Assembly (NCBI GenBank): GCA_006538405.1
Contig: BJKQ01000015.1
Span: 372,001-436,000 of the forward strand
Direction: 5' to 3'
DNA: 64,000 nt
Source: Hansfordia pulvinata
Lineage: Eukaryota > Ascomycota > Sordariomycetes > Xylariales
Shown here: piece by piece, positions 37,062-48,700 of the stretch
How the letters are laid out: each line of letters opens with the position of its first letter
Position numbering within the stretch: the stretch's first letter is position 1
Notes under the pieces: model-generated
Databases searched by the model: none
What the model was told of the DNA's origin: nothing
Seen by the model: the letters and a program-made list of their open reading frames with translations, nothing else
Program-made: the position numbers and the translations under genes

Positions 37062-39893
37062 TCATGCAAGGTATGAATCTACCCCTCCAAATGACCGCGC
37101 TGATGGGTCGCGGACTCCGGCCTCGAGCGTCTCCGCCAGAGCGTCCCATTTCGCTGCGGCCTCGGGGTTGCCGCTGGCCCGAGCGACGCCCCGCAACCCG
37201 CCGCAGGCGAATTTGAGGTGCCGGTCGAATCCGGCCCGGATCTCCCGTACGACCTCGAGATATGACTTCCTCTCGCCGCTCGAGTGTCCCTCGCCGTAGC
37301 CGTCCTCGCCGTCCTCGTACCCCCCTCCAAACAGGATGCTGCCCCCTTCCTGCTGTTCAGAGAGAAAGGTCGCGTCCTCCTCCTCCGTGATGGTCTGCAG
37401 TGGCTGGGCTACTGCGGGCGCCGCCTGCGGCTCCGGCACCTGCTCATCTCTTGGCTGCTGCTGCCTTTCCTCCTCGTCGAGCTGACGTGCGTCCTCGAGC
37501 TGAACGGCGAGATCGAGCACCTCGAGGATGCAATGATGTATGGGCTCCAGCTTGGAGCCAAGACATGCTTGGTCTACCAGGCGACGTGCAAAAGCCGCAT
37601 GCTCCGCAATCATACCGTCGACGTTCTCGGCAGAAGCGAGGTGACCATGCAACTCGGACGCCAGCGGGGAGAAAACCTGCCCGGCAAGATACGTGTGCAG
37701 AGCCGTGCAGAACCAAAGCAGGCGCGCCCGCACGTCGTAGTAGGCTGCTCTGACGGCGACCGCGCCCTTTGGTAGACCGGCCACGTCTGTGCGCTTTTCG
37801 TCGGCCTGCAGCTTGTGGAGGCGAAGGACATGAAGAGCGCGGCGAATCTGCAGGAGCAGAGTGAAGACGGCCTGGTACTGAGCCAGACTCTCGTCCGACA
37901 CGATGATGCGAACAGGCCACGGCAGGCTGAAATGGAGTCTGACGAAAGGGAGACCTTTCCACACCGACCGGCGCGTTTCAGACACCTCATCTTGGTCCGC
38001 TACTTCATGGGGCACATGCACACTGATCTGATGGGTATCGATTATGGAGCCGTAGGCTTCATGGGCCAGGCCCGTTAAGCTGAAGCAGTCGTACCATCGA
38101 GGATTCAGCAGGTCCATATTGTTGTAAATCCCCGATGCGAACGTCTCAGCACGCGACCCATCGACCATCAGGTAGACGTTATGGAGGGCATCCAGAGTCG
38201 ATAGTAACTTAGTAGACTCGAAGAGAACCTGGCGCAGGATGGTGGACGCTGTGTGGTGTTTGCTCTGCATCCACGTCTTGAAGGCGGCGGCGAATAACTC
38301 CGAAAATGGGGCGAAGCTGCCGGGCCCAACCACGCAGCCCGGGTCGAATGCGAGGGACGGCTCCGAGGCCCGTTCGCGATTTGAATTATACCGGCGAAGC
38401 ATCTTCAGAACCACCACGCTTTTCCCCGTGGTGAAGATCCTCGAAGCCGCGGGATGTAAGAAACTTGGCGCGTGCAAGGTGCCATCTGAGGCGCGACGAA
38501 GGACGAATTGGTCCTGCCAGACTCTCTGCAGTGGCACTCGTGACGGAGCCTTGACAACAAAGAATGTGTTGTCGTCGTTGGACAACTCACCTTCGTCCAT
38601 CCAGCGGCGTATCGGTCGCACGTACACTTTGAAGCACTCGAAGAATATGGTGCCCAGATAGGCGTAGGTATCTTCATCCCCCTCCATCTGAGCTGTGATG
38701 GTGTGATCGTAAAGAAGCTCCAAGTAATGGAAAGGCTTCGAGCTCGACGTGAGGTCCAACTTCTGAACAATGCTAGACAGCGAGGCGAGGGGCTGCAGCG
38801 ACCGCTCGATGTCGTCCAGTAGTCTCATCAGACTGACAACTACATCACTCTTGATGTCGACGTATAGAGACTCAGTGTTGGAGAGCTGGCGGTCAAAGGT
38901 GTGCAGGCGCCTCTCGATGGCTGCTTGGAAAACTTGCAGCAAGGGAATGGTCTCAGTACCTTTGACAAAGCCCCGCAGCAGGGCGAGATGGCGCCCCAAC
39001 TCGCCAAAGGATCGCAGCATCTGTTGAAAGCTGTCAGAGGACGCATGATGGATATAGAAGTTTGGCAAAGGCAAGTTTTGTTTGTTGAAAGTGGTGGTCT
39101 CGCAGCCCCGTAGCATGAACAGAACTTCCCTGAATGCTTGTAGCTCCGAGAGAACAATTTTCGAGGGCGGCTTCGTGCTACCTTGGGAACGTAGACCCGA
39201 CCGCCAAGACTGCGTTTCCTTGACTCGGTCTAGACATTCTTCGTCCTGAGAGTCGACTACGAGGTCAAGAGGGCGTCTTCGGTGTTGAGCCTCGATGCTT
39301 GACAGGGATGTCTGCTCCGACTCATCGGATGCGTCTGACTTGTCATCAACAAGCAGATCGTCGGAGCTGTCGTCGGCAAAGTCCACGTTGTTCCAGAGCT
39401 CTGGATCTTCGGTCCAGCCGTCTTCCTTGGCAATGTCGTCCCAGCGTAAAGGTGCTTCTATTTCCTGCCCCGAGGAGCGCAAAGCGTCGAGGTCCTGTAG
39501 CCGCGTTTTTTGCACGGGCTGATCTGAAAGCAGCAGCAGCAGCGAGAGCATTTCCGGGGTGAACCTGTTGGACACATGGCTCAGAGCATCTCGACTGTCT
39601 CTGAGAGAATCGGCGAGAGTGTCACGATTGAGGACGCGCAGGCGCTCTTCCAGACCATTGAGGTTGTCCTCGACCTGGAACTGGTCGGTGCGTAGAAAAC
39701 TGTGTTGCCGAAGCTTGCGCAAGCTGGAGTCGCGCAGAAGGCCGACTTTGGCGGGGTCAGACTGGCAGCTGTTAGTTACCAGGCGAAGCTGTCGAAGGCA
39801 AGGGGACGTTGGGAAGGGCACCTGTTGAACGGACGAGGCGACAGCTTCGACCAACTCGTCCGTCAGCGCGGCCAGTTGTGCGGCGAAGGCCAT
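37062..39893 (-). CDS. Gamma-tubulin complex component, GCP5-like (Spc97/Spc98 family)
   Basis: A structural subunit of the gamma-tubulin ring complex, which nucleates microtubules at spindle pole bodies. It is single-exon, 943 residues. The Spc97/Spc98 signature is present: an N-terminal GRIP1-like region (ELQAFREVLFMLRGC, RSFGELGRHLALLRGF), the middle KPFHYLELLYDHT and FFECFKVYVRPIRRWMDEGEL, and the C-terminal GRIP2-like region (WPVRIIVSDESLAQYQAVFTLLLQ). An acidic linker lies at about residues 165-200 and a Gln/Glu-rich insert near residue 830. I assign GCP5 because of the acidic N-terminal linker and the wording of the middle motif; GCP4 or GCP6 are possible. The frame is intact, unlike several neighbours. 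Confidence 0.82.
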   Translation of the reverse strand: MAFAAQLAALTDELVEAVASSVQQVPFPTSPCLRQLRLVTNSCQSDPAKVGLLRDSSLRKLRQHSFLRTDQFQVEDNLNGLEERLRVLNRDTLADSLRDSRDALSHVSNRFTPEMLSLLLLLSDQPVQKTRLQDLDALRSSGQEIEAPLRWDDIAKEDGWTEDPELWNNVDFADDSSDDLLVDDKSDASDESEQTSLSSIEAQHRRRPLDLVVDSQDEECLDRVKETQSWRSGLRSQGSTKPPSKIVLSELQAFREVLFMLRGCETTTFNKQNLPLPNFYIHHASSDSFQQMLRSFGELGRHLALLRGFVKGTETIPLLQVFQAAIERRLHTFDRQLSNTESLYVDIKSDVVVSLMRLLDDIERSLQPLASLSSIVQKLDLTSSSKPFHYLELLYDHTITAQMEGDEDTYAYLGTIFFECFKVYVRPIRRWMDEGELSNDDNTFFVVKAPSRVPLQRVWQDQFVLRRASDGTLHAPSFLHPAASRIFTTGKSVVVLKMLRRYNSNRERASEPSLAFDPGCVVGPGSFAPFSELFAAAFKTWMQSKHHTASTILRQVLFESTKLLSTLDALHNVYLMVDGSRAETFASGIYNNMDLLNPRWYDCFSLTGLAHEAYGSIIDTHQISVHVPHEVADQDEVSETRRSVWKGLPFVRLHFSLPWPVRIIVSDESLAQYQAVFTLLLQIRRALHVLRLHKLQADEKRTDVAGLPKGAVAVRAAYYDVRARLLWFCTALHTYLAGQVFSPLASELHGHLASAENVDGMIAEHAAFARRLVDQACLGSKLEPIHHCILEVLDLAVQLEDARQLDEEERQQQPRDEQVPEPQAAPAVAQPLQTITEEEDATFLSEQQEGGSILFGGGYEDGEDGYGEGHSSGERKSYLEVVREIRAGFDRHLKFACGGLRGVARASGNPEAAAKWDALAETLEAGVRDPSARSFGGVDSYLA

Positions 39894-41144
39894 GGCGTGG
39901 CGGTTCGTTCTAGCAGACGTCGGCCGGTTTGAAAGGCCAGAGCTGCACTGAACCGCGAGCTGGCTTGGAGCCGTCGCCCTGGGCGGGACGTAGATTTGGT
40001 GGTATCAGGACGATTATCTGCCCGTTCGCTTTCTTGGCTGTGGTCCGGGGTATGGGTGCTGGGGCCTGGCCTGAGGCGTGCCGTACCTCGTCAGCCTGAG
40101 GGGGCGCGTTCAAAGCGACTCGATGCTCAGGATGATGGCGGACTTCCCGTACTTTGACGTATCGAAAAGAGCAGGCGTTGACAGTGGCACCCGTGCGAGG
40201 GTTCAGAGACAGGACAGCGGCAGCGCTTAAGGACCCTAACGGTTTGGGGCCCCCGTCGTGAATGAGGGCATCCGCAATTCCCGTACATTGGGTAATTACG
40301 AGCTTGAGCGAGCACTTCTGTCGTACGCGCTGGCACGCATCGAATGGCGTTGACGCGATTTCGCCCTGATAAAGCACGGATCTAGGACAAATAGGGTCTA
40401 GTACCAAATCATGTATCTGTACGCGCATGGGCATTGCAAAAGTCACGTAGTAGACAGTAGGTCTGCACTGTCTTGCGTGCAGTAGCAGCTGCCCAGACGG
40501 CTGCCAAGTTCTTGAGCTTTGAGGCGAGTATTCACTAAGCAGGGCTGACCCCTCACCCGGACTGCTTGATTTACGCACTGTACGAACCATGAGTTTCCGC
40601 CCTTCATTGCTCCCGACGAGTCCCCTTTTCTTTTTTACCCCGTCCCGCGAGCTGAGCACATTCATGTATGCATACAGAGCAAAGGGGAATCTCCAGGTAT
40701 CTTACACGCCCGTTACATGCGCATAGATACTCTGCACGCATCGGAACGCACGTACTCGTACGCTGCTGGCAAGAAATATTAGGTAAGGTACGGTAGCGAT
40801 GCCCGCCCCGTGCATTTGTTGAATAATGTGTATGTAGCCCCTGGCTGAGCGTTCATAATAATTTCATCCCATCGGCCCCAGCCAGAGATCAGTCCAGTCC
40901 CTCCTGATCCTGATCTACATCTCCAAGGGACGGCGACACTCGACAGCAGTCAGTCAGTCAGTCGACTCCCTCTCGCGCAGCCAACTCGGCCTCTCAACCC
41001 GTCCAGTGCCACCCACCTCGCCAACTGCCGCCTACCGACCTGCCCGCCGCCACCCCCATCTCCACGCCTCCGCGTGTCCCGTCCACGTTACCTCCCGCCA
41101 GTTACATGCGCGCCTCGTCTTGAGCCCCCCCGAGTCCCGACAAC
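39894..41144. other. Divergent promoter region, GCP5-like gene / KTR gene
   Basis: A minus-strand frame of 251 codons (39910-40665) ends just upstream of the GCP5-like start. It lacks domains and occupies the expected promoter and leader. A short CAGT repeat (about 40947-40962) lies in the presumed KTR leader, one TACTCGTAC at 40753 and an AGGTAAGGTA motif at 40782. Confidence 0.5.
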
Positions 41145-42559
41145 ATGGCCATCGCAAGGCCCGTCCGCGCGCTGGCGCTCGCCGCCTTTTTTATGTGGTG
41201 TTTCTTCCTCTACACCATCTTCCGCCCGACCCCCGACATCACCCAGAGCTCCGCCGACTTCCATGCCTCGGTCGAGAGGGATCCCCAACTAGACCGTAAG
41301 CCCAGCCTGTTCCCGCGCCCTCCCTCTTTGCCCGCGCTCACAAGCCCCTCTAGCATCGGGTGAACCCGAGGGAAGCCTGATACGTACGTCCGAGGCCTAT
41401 GCCCCCGGCAAAGCCGGCGATGCCCGCATCAACGCGACTCTCTTGGCCCTCGTTCGCAATGAAGAGCTCGACGGCATGCTCCAGTCCATGCACGACCTCG
41501 AAAGAACCTGGAACCACAAGTTCAACTACCCGTGGACTTTCTTCAACGATGTTCCCTTCACCGAGGAGTTCAAGCGCAAGACTCGCGCCGCCACCAAGGC
41601 CGAATGCCGCTACGGTATGTCACCGCCCACCTCGGTCTTGTCCCCATGCATCTCGCAAGGACAGGGCGCAGTCTCTGCCTGTTTCCGGGCGCTAACCCAC
41701 GTTCTAACCCACGTTCGTAGTCGACATCCCCCCGAGCATTGGGACACGCCCTCGTGGATCAACGACGATCTCTACAAGGAATCCGTCAAGATTCTCCAAG
41801 AGCACGAAATCCAGTATGCCGACAAGATTTCGTACCACAAGATGTGCCGGTGGAACAGCGGTCTTTTCTACAAGCACCCCATAATGGACGACATGCAGTA
41901 CTATTGGCGCGTCGAGCCCAACGTCCACTTTTTCTGCGACGTCGACTACGACGTCTTCCGCTACATGCAGGACAACAACAAGACGTACGGCTTCACCGTC
42001 ACGCTCTACGACGCGCCCCAATCTATTCCCACTCTGTGGCCCGAGACCGAAAAGTTCCTGGCCCTGCACCCCGAATACGTCCACCCCAACAACGCCATGG
42101 ACTGGCTCACCGACTCCAAGCGCCGCCCTATCCACCACCAGCAGGCGGGTGGCTACTCGACCTGCCATTTCTGGAGCAACTTCGAAGTGGCCGACCTGAG
42201 ATTCTGGCGCAGCCAGGCCTACGAGGACTATTTCAACCACCTTGACCGGGCCGGCGGCTTTTTCTACGAACGCTGGGGCGACGCTCCGGTTCACTCGATT
42301 GCCCTTGGTCTGTTCGAGGATAAGAGCAAGATTCACTGGTCAGTATTTCATCCCCAGTTGCGTCAGACATGCAGAGCGAGGAGCTGACTTTCTTACCTTC
42401 AGGTTCCGGGATATTGGATACCAGCATATCCCCTTCTTCAACTGCCCCACCTCGGACAAATGCAAGGGCTGTGTCAAGGGCCGCCTGACAGATGGTGAAG
42501 CGTATCTCATGAAGGAAGACTGCCGACCGAACTGGTTCAAATACGCGCACATGGACTAG
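41145..42559 (+). CDS. Alpha-1,2-mannosyltransferase, KTR/KRE2 family (GT15)
   Basis: A Golgi type II membrane enzyme that adds alpha-1,2-linked mannose to O- and N-linked glycans. Four exons: 41145-41295, 41354-41614, 41721-42338 and 42403-42559, about 395 residues. A short cytosolic tail with Arg is followed by one membrane anchor (ALALAAFFMWCFFLYTIF, residues 10-27). The GT15 motifs are EPNVHFFCDVDYDVF (about 205-219; Mn/GDP-mannose site) and GGYSTCHFWSNFEVADL (about 281-297), whose Glu corresponds to the family's proposed nucleophile. The tail CRPNWFKYAHMD is also family-like. After removing intron 2 (106 nt) the frame is one base short: the six-C run at 41728-41733 should be seven to read DIPPEHWDTPSW. 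It is shorter than KRE2 and closer to the smaller KTR members. Confidence 0.92.
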
Positions 42560-43594
42560 AGGATTCCCAGCCTGGGTTATTCTTTGATTTTCAGGATAGA
42601 CGACTGTTCCCTAAGCGACACGATATGAGGGCCGACTCGGATGTGCTGTATTAATGACGTCTCTTATTTTCCCTTTTTTACATACTTATTTAGAATACGG
42701 CATCTCGCTACGCGAGCTTGCCCTGTCCCATATTGGACGCGTCTGAATAGCTTTAGCATAGGTGGATCGGTGTTTCGGCGCATGGGCAGACCTGACGAGC
42801 CATCAATACGATGCATCTGATTGCAGAATACAGTGATGAGCATATTACTGCGGTATGAGAGAGGCATGTCGCCTGGAGGTTGCTACAGTTGTCGACTCCA
42901 TGAACTACTGGCATTGTGACTTGTCTGCTTAGTACCTAGTCAAAGTAGGTAGGTACTTACGCAGTTTGAAGAATGATCTGTGAGCCGGATCTATGTACGA
43001 TGCAGCCAACCACCCGTAAAACTGAAGTATTATACTGCCATAAGGATTGTGCTCTCCATCGACCAATGGTTGTTCCTCTGGATCAACAATGGGGCTTGTG
43101 GTTTAGTGGTATAATACTCCCTTAGCATGGGAGTGGTCCGGGGTTCGATTCCCCGCGAGTCCATCATTTGGAGGTTAGAATCCTCTGTTGTACCAATCTT
43201 TTGCCCGATGGCGCTCCGCCCAACTCTGCCGATAGATGCCGCGTTTGGTTTATTCAACTTTTTGCTCTTCGCTGATGGGCTCTACTATTCCGATCCCTGT
43301 CTTTCTCATGATGCTGTGGCAAATCTGCGCTAATGCGCGATGCGTCGAGAGCCCGATCGAGCCGTATACATTTTCGGCTTGCGTCCGAGTTGAAGGTAGC
43401 AAGAAGACCTCACCTAGCCGGCGCCCTCAACCAACGTCTTGTGTGCCCAATCGGCGAACGCCTCCACTGGACCCTCCTCCCTTAGGAAATCGAAAGCGCC
43501 AGCTCTCTATATCGCCTCTTCCGCCTTGATCTGTCCTGGGCTTACGAATTGTACAAGCCCCTGAGAATGCGTACCAAGCACGCACAGCCAGCGC
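42560..43594. other. Convergent spacer containing a tRNA gene
   Basis: It lies between the 3' ends of the KTR gene (plus) and the WDR83-like gene (minus). Apart from the tRNA at 43092 and a TAGGTAGGTAC motif near 42946 I see nothing that codes. Confidence 0.6.
43092..43163 (+). tRNA. tRNA-Ala (AGC anticodon)
   Basis: A 72-nt cloverleaf without an intron. The acceptor arm GGGCTTG pairs with CGAGTCC (two G-U pairs) before discriminator A. The D-arm (box A) is TGGTTTAGTGGTAT. The anticodon stem CTCCC/GGGAG closes the loop TTAGCAT, placing AGC at positions 34-36, typical of tRNA-Ala. The T-arm (box B) is GGTTCGATTCC within CGGGG/CCCCG. A T-run (CTTTTG) about 33 nt downstream could terminate Pol III. 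CCA is not encoded beyond the discriminator. Confidence 0.93.
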
Positions 43595-44161
43595 TCATGG
43601 ATACCCGTAGACGGTGACGACACCCGACGTGCCGCTGACGCAGAATTGGTCGCCGAACCCGCCCTCGCGCCAGGCCAGGCAGCTGAGGACGTTGGCGGCG
43701 GGGCCCTTGTCGCGGCCGTCGCGGCCCACGGCCCTCCGCCGCCGCGGCGCCGCCGACGAGAGAGGGCCCCAGGGCACCCGCAGGCGGGCCCGCACCTCGC
43801 CGGTGAGGACGTCCCAGGCCCAGAGCCGGCCGTCGCCCGCTTCGAGCATGGCAGATGTGCTGCCGTTGTCGCCGTCATCGCCCGAGCCGGCCGCCGTCAT
43901 CTCATCCCCGGCCAGGGCCAGCCGCTCGCCGGCGCCCAGCAGCGCCTGGACGCGCAGGGCCGAGTTGGCCCGCCGCCGGGGTCGCCGAGGGCGCGCAGGC
44001 AGGCGCCGGTCTCGCGGTCCATCAGGCGGACGCGGCCGTCGAGCGTCGAGACGAGCACCGCACGGCCGTCGCGGGTCGGGCACAGCGACGTGACTGCGGC
44101 CGCCCCGCCTGCCCCCCCTCCTGCTGCTGTCGCAGCAGCGTCTCCAGCAGCCTCGACACCG

Positions 44162-44193
<32 letters not shown>

Positions 44194-44980
44194 CCTGCCG
44201 CCGCCGCTACTGCCCCCGACGACATCGGTCACGCAGCGCCCGGTGCGGATGTCGTAGGACCGGACGCGCCCGTCGACGCTGCCGGCGAGGATGGCGGGGG
44301 ACGCGGCGGCGTCGACGACGGCGACGCACGAGACGCTGTCGCGGGCCTCGGACAGGACCTGGATGGGGCGGTGCGAGCCGGCGCGGACGTCCCAGACGCG
44401 GACGGTGGCGTCGCGCGAGCCCGAGACGAGGAGCGAGTCCTCGGGCCCCGCGAAGGCGACCGAGTTGACGCGGGCCGAGTGAGAGCCCTCTCCGCCCCCT
44501 CCCCCGCCGCCGCCGCCCCCGCCGAACCGCCGGATCGTCTGCGCCGTGGCCACGTCCCACAGGAAGACGGCGCGGTCGCCGCCCGCCGAGGCGAAGCGCG
44601 CGTTGTCGGCGCCCGCGGTCAGCGAGAGGACCTCGTAGCCGTGCGCGGCGTACGTCTGTATCAGGCGCGCCTCGGGCACAGCGGCCGTGGCGCCGGCCGA
44701 CGAGGTTGGTGCTGTGATGCTGTTGCTGTTGCTGCTGCTGTTGTTATTGTGGTGAGCAGTGCCGGGGATGGTGGTGGCGCTCGGGTTGTACAGGCGGATG
44801 GAGCGATCGGCCGAGCCGGTCAGAATGTAGGCGCCGGGTGACGCGCTGTATGTGAGGGCGTGTACGGGACCTGATGGGAAGCAATTAGCTCTGTGGTGAA
44901 AGAGGCAGCCAGAGCAAGCGGGCAGACGCACCATTGGAACCCAGGAGGTGTGCCACCGGGGTTGATGGAAGAGAGGCCAT
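43595..44980 (-). CDS. WD40-repeat protein, WDR83/MORG1-like
   Basis: A beta-propeller scaffold. The closest family I recognise is WDR83/MORG1, linked to MAPK scaffolding and to spliceosomal complexes. Two exons: 44932-44980 and 43595-44870, with a 61-nt intron. The first exon (MASLPSTPVAHLLGSN) joins GPVHALTYSASPGAYILTG. WD blades follow: SADRSIRLYN, GGDRAVFLWD, SRDATVRVWD, VDGRVRSYD, LDGRVRLMD and GRLWAWDVLTGEV. The distinctive order of arguments (DRETGACLRALGDP, then RVQALLG) matches that family. Two poly-Gly tracts (11-12 Gly) interrupt loops between blades. The frame breaks at 43978-43981 (GGGG on the plus strand); one extra coding-strand C gives GDPRRRANSALRVQ, for a total of about 441 residues. 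The longer upstream frame starting near 45012 would read through the intron and is rejected. Confidence 0.8.
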
Positions 44981-45793
44981 AGTACGCTCTGCGTAGAGTC
45001 TGAATCCATCAACTCATGGCTGAATCGTCGGGTCGGGGCGGTCGTGGAGGGCGACTCAGAGACCAGTCGTGAGAAGCGACAGGTAGCGGCCTTGCCGATG
45101 TTTCCCGTGTCTCCTGATTACGGAGTAATATCAGACCTGAGCTAACTAGTTCTCAGGGTGGAAGACTCTAACACTATTCACCCTGGGCCCGTCTGCAGAC
45201 ATGTGCATTTGATGTTATTTCGAGTCGTCGCAACAGGTGCGGCTTGCCGACCTGGATCCGATGTGTGTGGTGTACAATCCGACCGGAGTGCGTCCGCAAC
45301 GAGACATGTGCCAGTTGATGTATCGGGCAGAGTGCGTGCCCGAGCTTCGTACTTTCAATTCCTTGGCCGACTCTTCTGGGGACTGCGGTGCTTCACGCGA
45401 CGGCGGGCGGATGCCTCCTACGCCTGGGAGGCAGACTCGTACGACTCGGTACCTACTACCTACGAGTATCCCTTTACTCCGTACATCTATCTACCTCGAG
45501 GGAGGTCCATGGTGGGCACTCGTACCCGAAAGTAGGCTCTTTACTCGTACCTTGCAAATTTCGCGCTAAGCCAAGCCTGACCGGGAGTGGATCGCCTGCG
45601 ACGCTTAGGAGCCGACGCGCTGCTGCTGCGGCGGCGGAAAAAAAGTCACGGTCATCACCTACCTCATCCACCCTTGGCCATGTTGCCCTCGTGAAGACGT
45701 CTTGCACTTCACGCCCTCTTGCTGCCCGACACGCCGCATAGACGCGCTCCCTCCCGTGGGACTTCCTGACGCCGCGCCGCCATACTCTCCCAG
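44981..45793. other. Divergent promoter region, WDR83-like gene / PET127-like gene
   Basis: Head-to-head spacer of about 800 nt. It has TACGAGTA at 45471, TACTCGTAC at 45542 and a GGTACCTACTACCTACGA cluster at 45459-45476. No further gene is visible. Confidence 0.55.
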
Positions 45794-48700
45794 ATGCTGC
45801 GCAGCAGCGGCCGCGTCACCCGCTATGCCGGCTTGCGGGTCAGCGCCGGCCCTCACAACCGCGCCTCGAAGCCGGCCTCGTCTTATGTCTGCTTCACCTG
45901 CCGAGCTTTCGCCCGCCCGCTAATCCTGCACCATGCCTCATATCGCGGCCTCGCCAGCCTGTCGCCGACGTCAATACCGGCGAGGCCTTCTCTCGCGCCC
46001 ACCACGCTTGCGCCAGCTGCCGTCGCCGCGTCCGCCGCTGCCACCAATGGCTGTCGCCGTCTGACAACCAAAACCAAGGTGACGCTCAAGGAGAAGAAAA
46101 AGTTGAAAAGAAAGGAAGAGAGGGAACGAAGACTGCGAAGCTCCACCCCCGTGGGTTCCAAGAAGGCAACGACTGTGCCGCCTAAGAAGGCGCGGACTGT
46201 GCCGCCTAAGAAGGCGCGGACTTTGCCGCCTGACATTGCAGTTGACCATGCCACTCAAGCCATCCGAAGAGCCGTGGGCGTTCTCCAAAGTCTCCTGACG
46301 AGCGAGAACGATGTGCAGGTTCTCATCAAGATGCGCGAAGCTTTGTCTCGCATCGAGCATCCTTGGTTCCAACCTCTATTCCACGCTGCGAGCCAACCAC
46401 TGATACCGGGCCCTGACCTCAAGGTCAAGCCCCGAATGCCTGCATCCGCCGCCCCAACCTCGAGCGACCAGTCTGGCGTCCCCAACGACGAAGACACCAG
46501 CTCATCCAGCGCCTCCGCTTCCGAGGGAAGCCCGACTTCACCCCCAGAGTTGTCCCCATCTGCTCTGAAACACTTGACCGTGCTCCGCAACACTCTGCTC
46601 AGCATCCAAGCCTTGATGCAAAACAGGTTGGGTTCGGATGTCTCCAGGCTTGAAGAGGATCCCAACATCCTCGCCATTTCTGATGCCAATAAGAGTCTCG
46701 CAGACGAGTCGGCCACTTGGGTTGGGTCCTTACCTGAGCCGGATCCCAGCTTGATTCGACCGCCGATTCCCACGTCACAGCCTGAGCCGCAACCCAGCAC
46801 AAATTCCAAGGCGATTCCCTCATTACAGGACGACTCTGCCGCCCCAGAGAAGCCCAAGAAAAAAGCCAAGAAGGCCCAGTCGCCACCAGCGAACGGTGCC
46901 TCTCCGCCAGCTATCCGCAGAGTGTCCTCCAAGAACAAAGGGGCAAAGCAGCCTGTCGACATCGCCACCCTTGATCCAGACCAATACAAGCTCCAGCCAA
47001 TTGGAGAGCTCAAGATACCGGTCCCGAACATTGCCCATGGTCTTGATCGGGTTTTGTTCAATTCCGGGGTCTACAACATGCAAGACCCTCGCTCTCGTGT
47101 CTACAACTTTGACCCTTACGTCCAGAACATCATGCCCCTGGACCAGTTCGACTTTGACGCCCTGAAGCAGTACGTCACGTCCTCAAAGGACTCAACTCTG
47201 ATCAACATCGCCAAGGAACACCAGATGAAATACACCGGGTCCACTTCAAGCATGACCTCCATGCTTTCCCATTTCCATTATCTTTTGTCTGGGTGGCGCC
47301 CCATCAATGTCGATATGCTCAGCAGGGGCTTCAGGCCCGAGTCTCTTTCTTACACTCGCATCATGAAGGCCCCCGCCGCCACCTTTCTGAACTGGCGAGA
47401 CGGCACCTATGCCATCGATGCAGACAAGGAGTTCGACACTGCCAATATTCTGAGCATGCTTGGAAAGTCCATGGAGAAGCAGCTCACTCTTCCCAAAGCC
47501 GAGTTTGAGCGCTATCGTCACATAAATTCCGATCAAATCAGCGAGGAGGAAAGGAACGCCGAGGAAGCATTCCATTACACGACTTTTGAGGACTTCATGA
47601 TGCGTTCGCAGCTGGACGCCTATGACGAAAGATTGCCAGGCACTGGCATGTTCGATCTCAAGACGCGCGCCGTCGTGTCCATCCGGATGGATGCCAGAGG
47701 GTTCCAGAAGGGCCAGGGGTATGAGATCACCAATCGCCAGGGTCAATGGGCCTCTTTTGAACGCGAGTACTACGACATGATCCGATCCGCCTTCCTCAAG
47801 TACTCCCTGCAAGTGCGGATGGGTCGCATGGACGGCATTCTCGTCGCCTTCCACAACACGCAGCGCATTTTCGGCTTCCAGTACATCTCCATCGCAGAGA
47901 TGGACGAAGCCCTGCACGGGACTCGCGACACGTCCCTGGGGCACAAGGAGTTCAAGATGAGTTTGAGCCTGCTGAACAGGTTACTGGACAGGGCAACCAA
48001 GAAATGGCCTGGGAAAACGCTCCGCATCCATGTCGAGACGCGCGAGTCAGCTCGCCAGCCATTCATGTACTTCTTCGCCAAGCCCGCCGAGGATGGTGAG
48101 GTGCAGGCTGTACAGTCGGCAGGCAAGTCATCAGTCGAAAAATTCGAGAGAGAGGTGATGGGCATGAAGAAAGAGCCCAAGCCTGAGGGAGCCACGCCTA
48201 AACACACCCCGGAGCCCGACCAGGAACTTGACGCAATGGACCAGAATGAAGCCATCGAGGGAGAAGACAAGAGCGAAGCCATCGAGGGAGAAGACGAGAG
48301 CGAAGCCATCGAGGAAGCCAATGAGAAGGAAGCCCAGCCGTCTGCCAGCTGGGAGGAAGTGCGTCAATCCGTTGAGGACGCCATGCAGGATGATGAAGTC
48401 GGCGTGAATGACGTCCGCGACTCGATCCAGGAGGCTCTTGAACGCAGTGGTCTGTTGGAAGCGATGCCGGAGCAGGAGAAAAGGCAGTATGCCGACGCTT
48501 TGCTGAATCTGGTGATTCCCACTGCATTCACCGATGCCACCTCTCCTCTCACAGTTGTGGATATTGGAGAGCTTACCGGCGGTCTTCCGTCGCTCGATGA
48601 TGCAGATGCGCAAGAGCAGGGCTCCGAAAATACAGCCAGCGGGAGCGCTGAACCAGTCACATTCGCCGCGGATACAGCAGAAATCCCGGGCGGTTTATCG

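Noticed and set aside
39910..40665. 251-codon minus-strand frame next to the GCP5-like start
   Set aside because: Occupies the expected promoter and leader of a same-strand gene, has no domain, and has mixed composition. A conservation search would change my mind.
44981..45012. Longer N-terminus of the WDR83-like protein (MMDSDSTQS start)
   Set aside because: It reads through a clear GTGCGT...CAG intron. The spliced form MASLPSTPVAHLLGSN-GPVHALT matches the family start.
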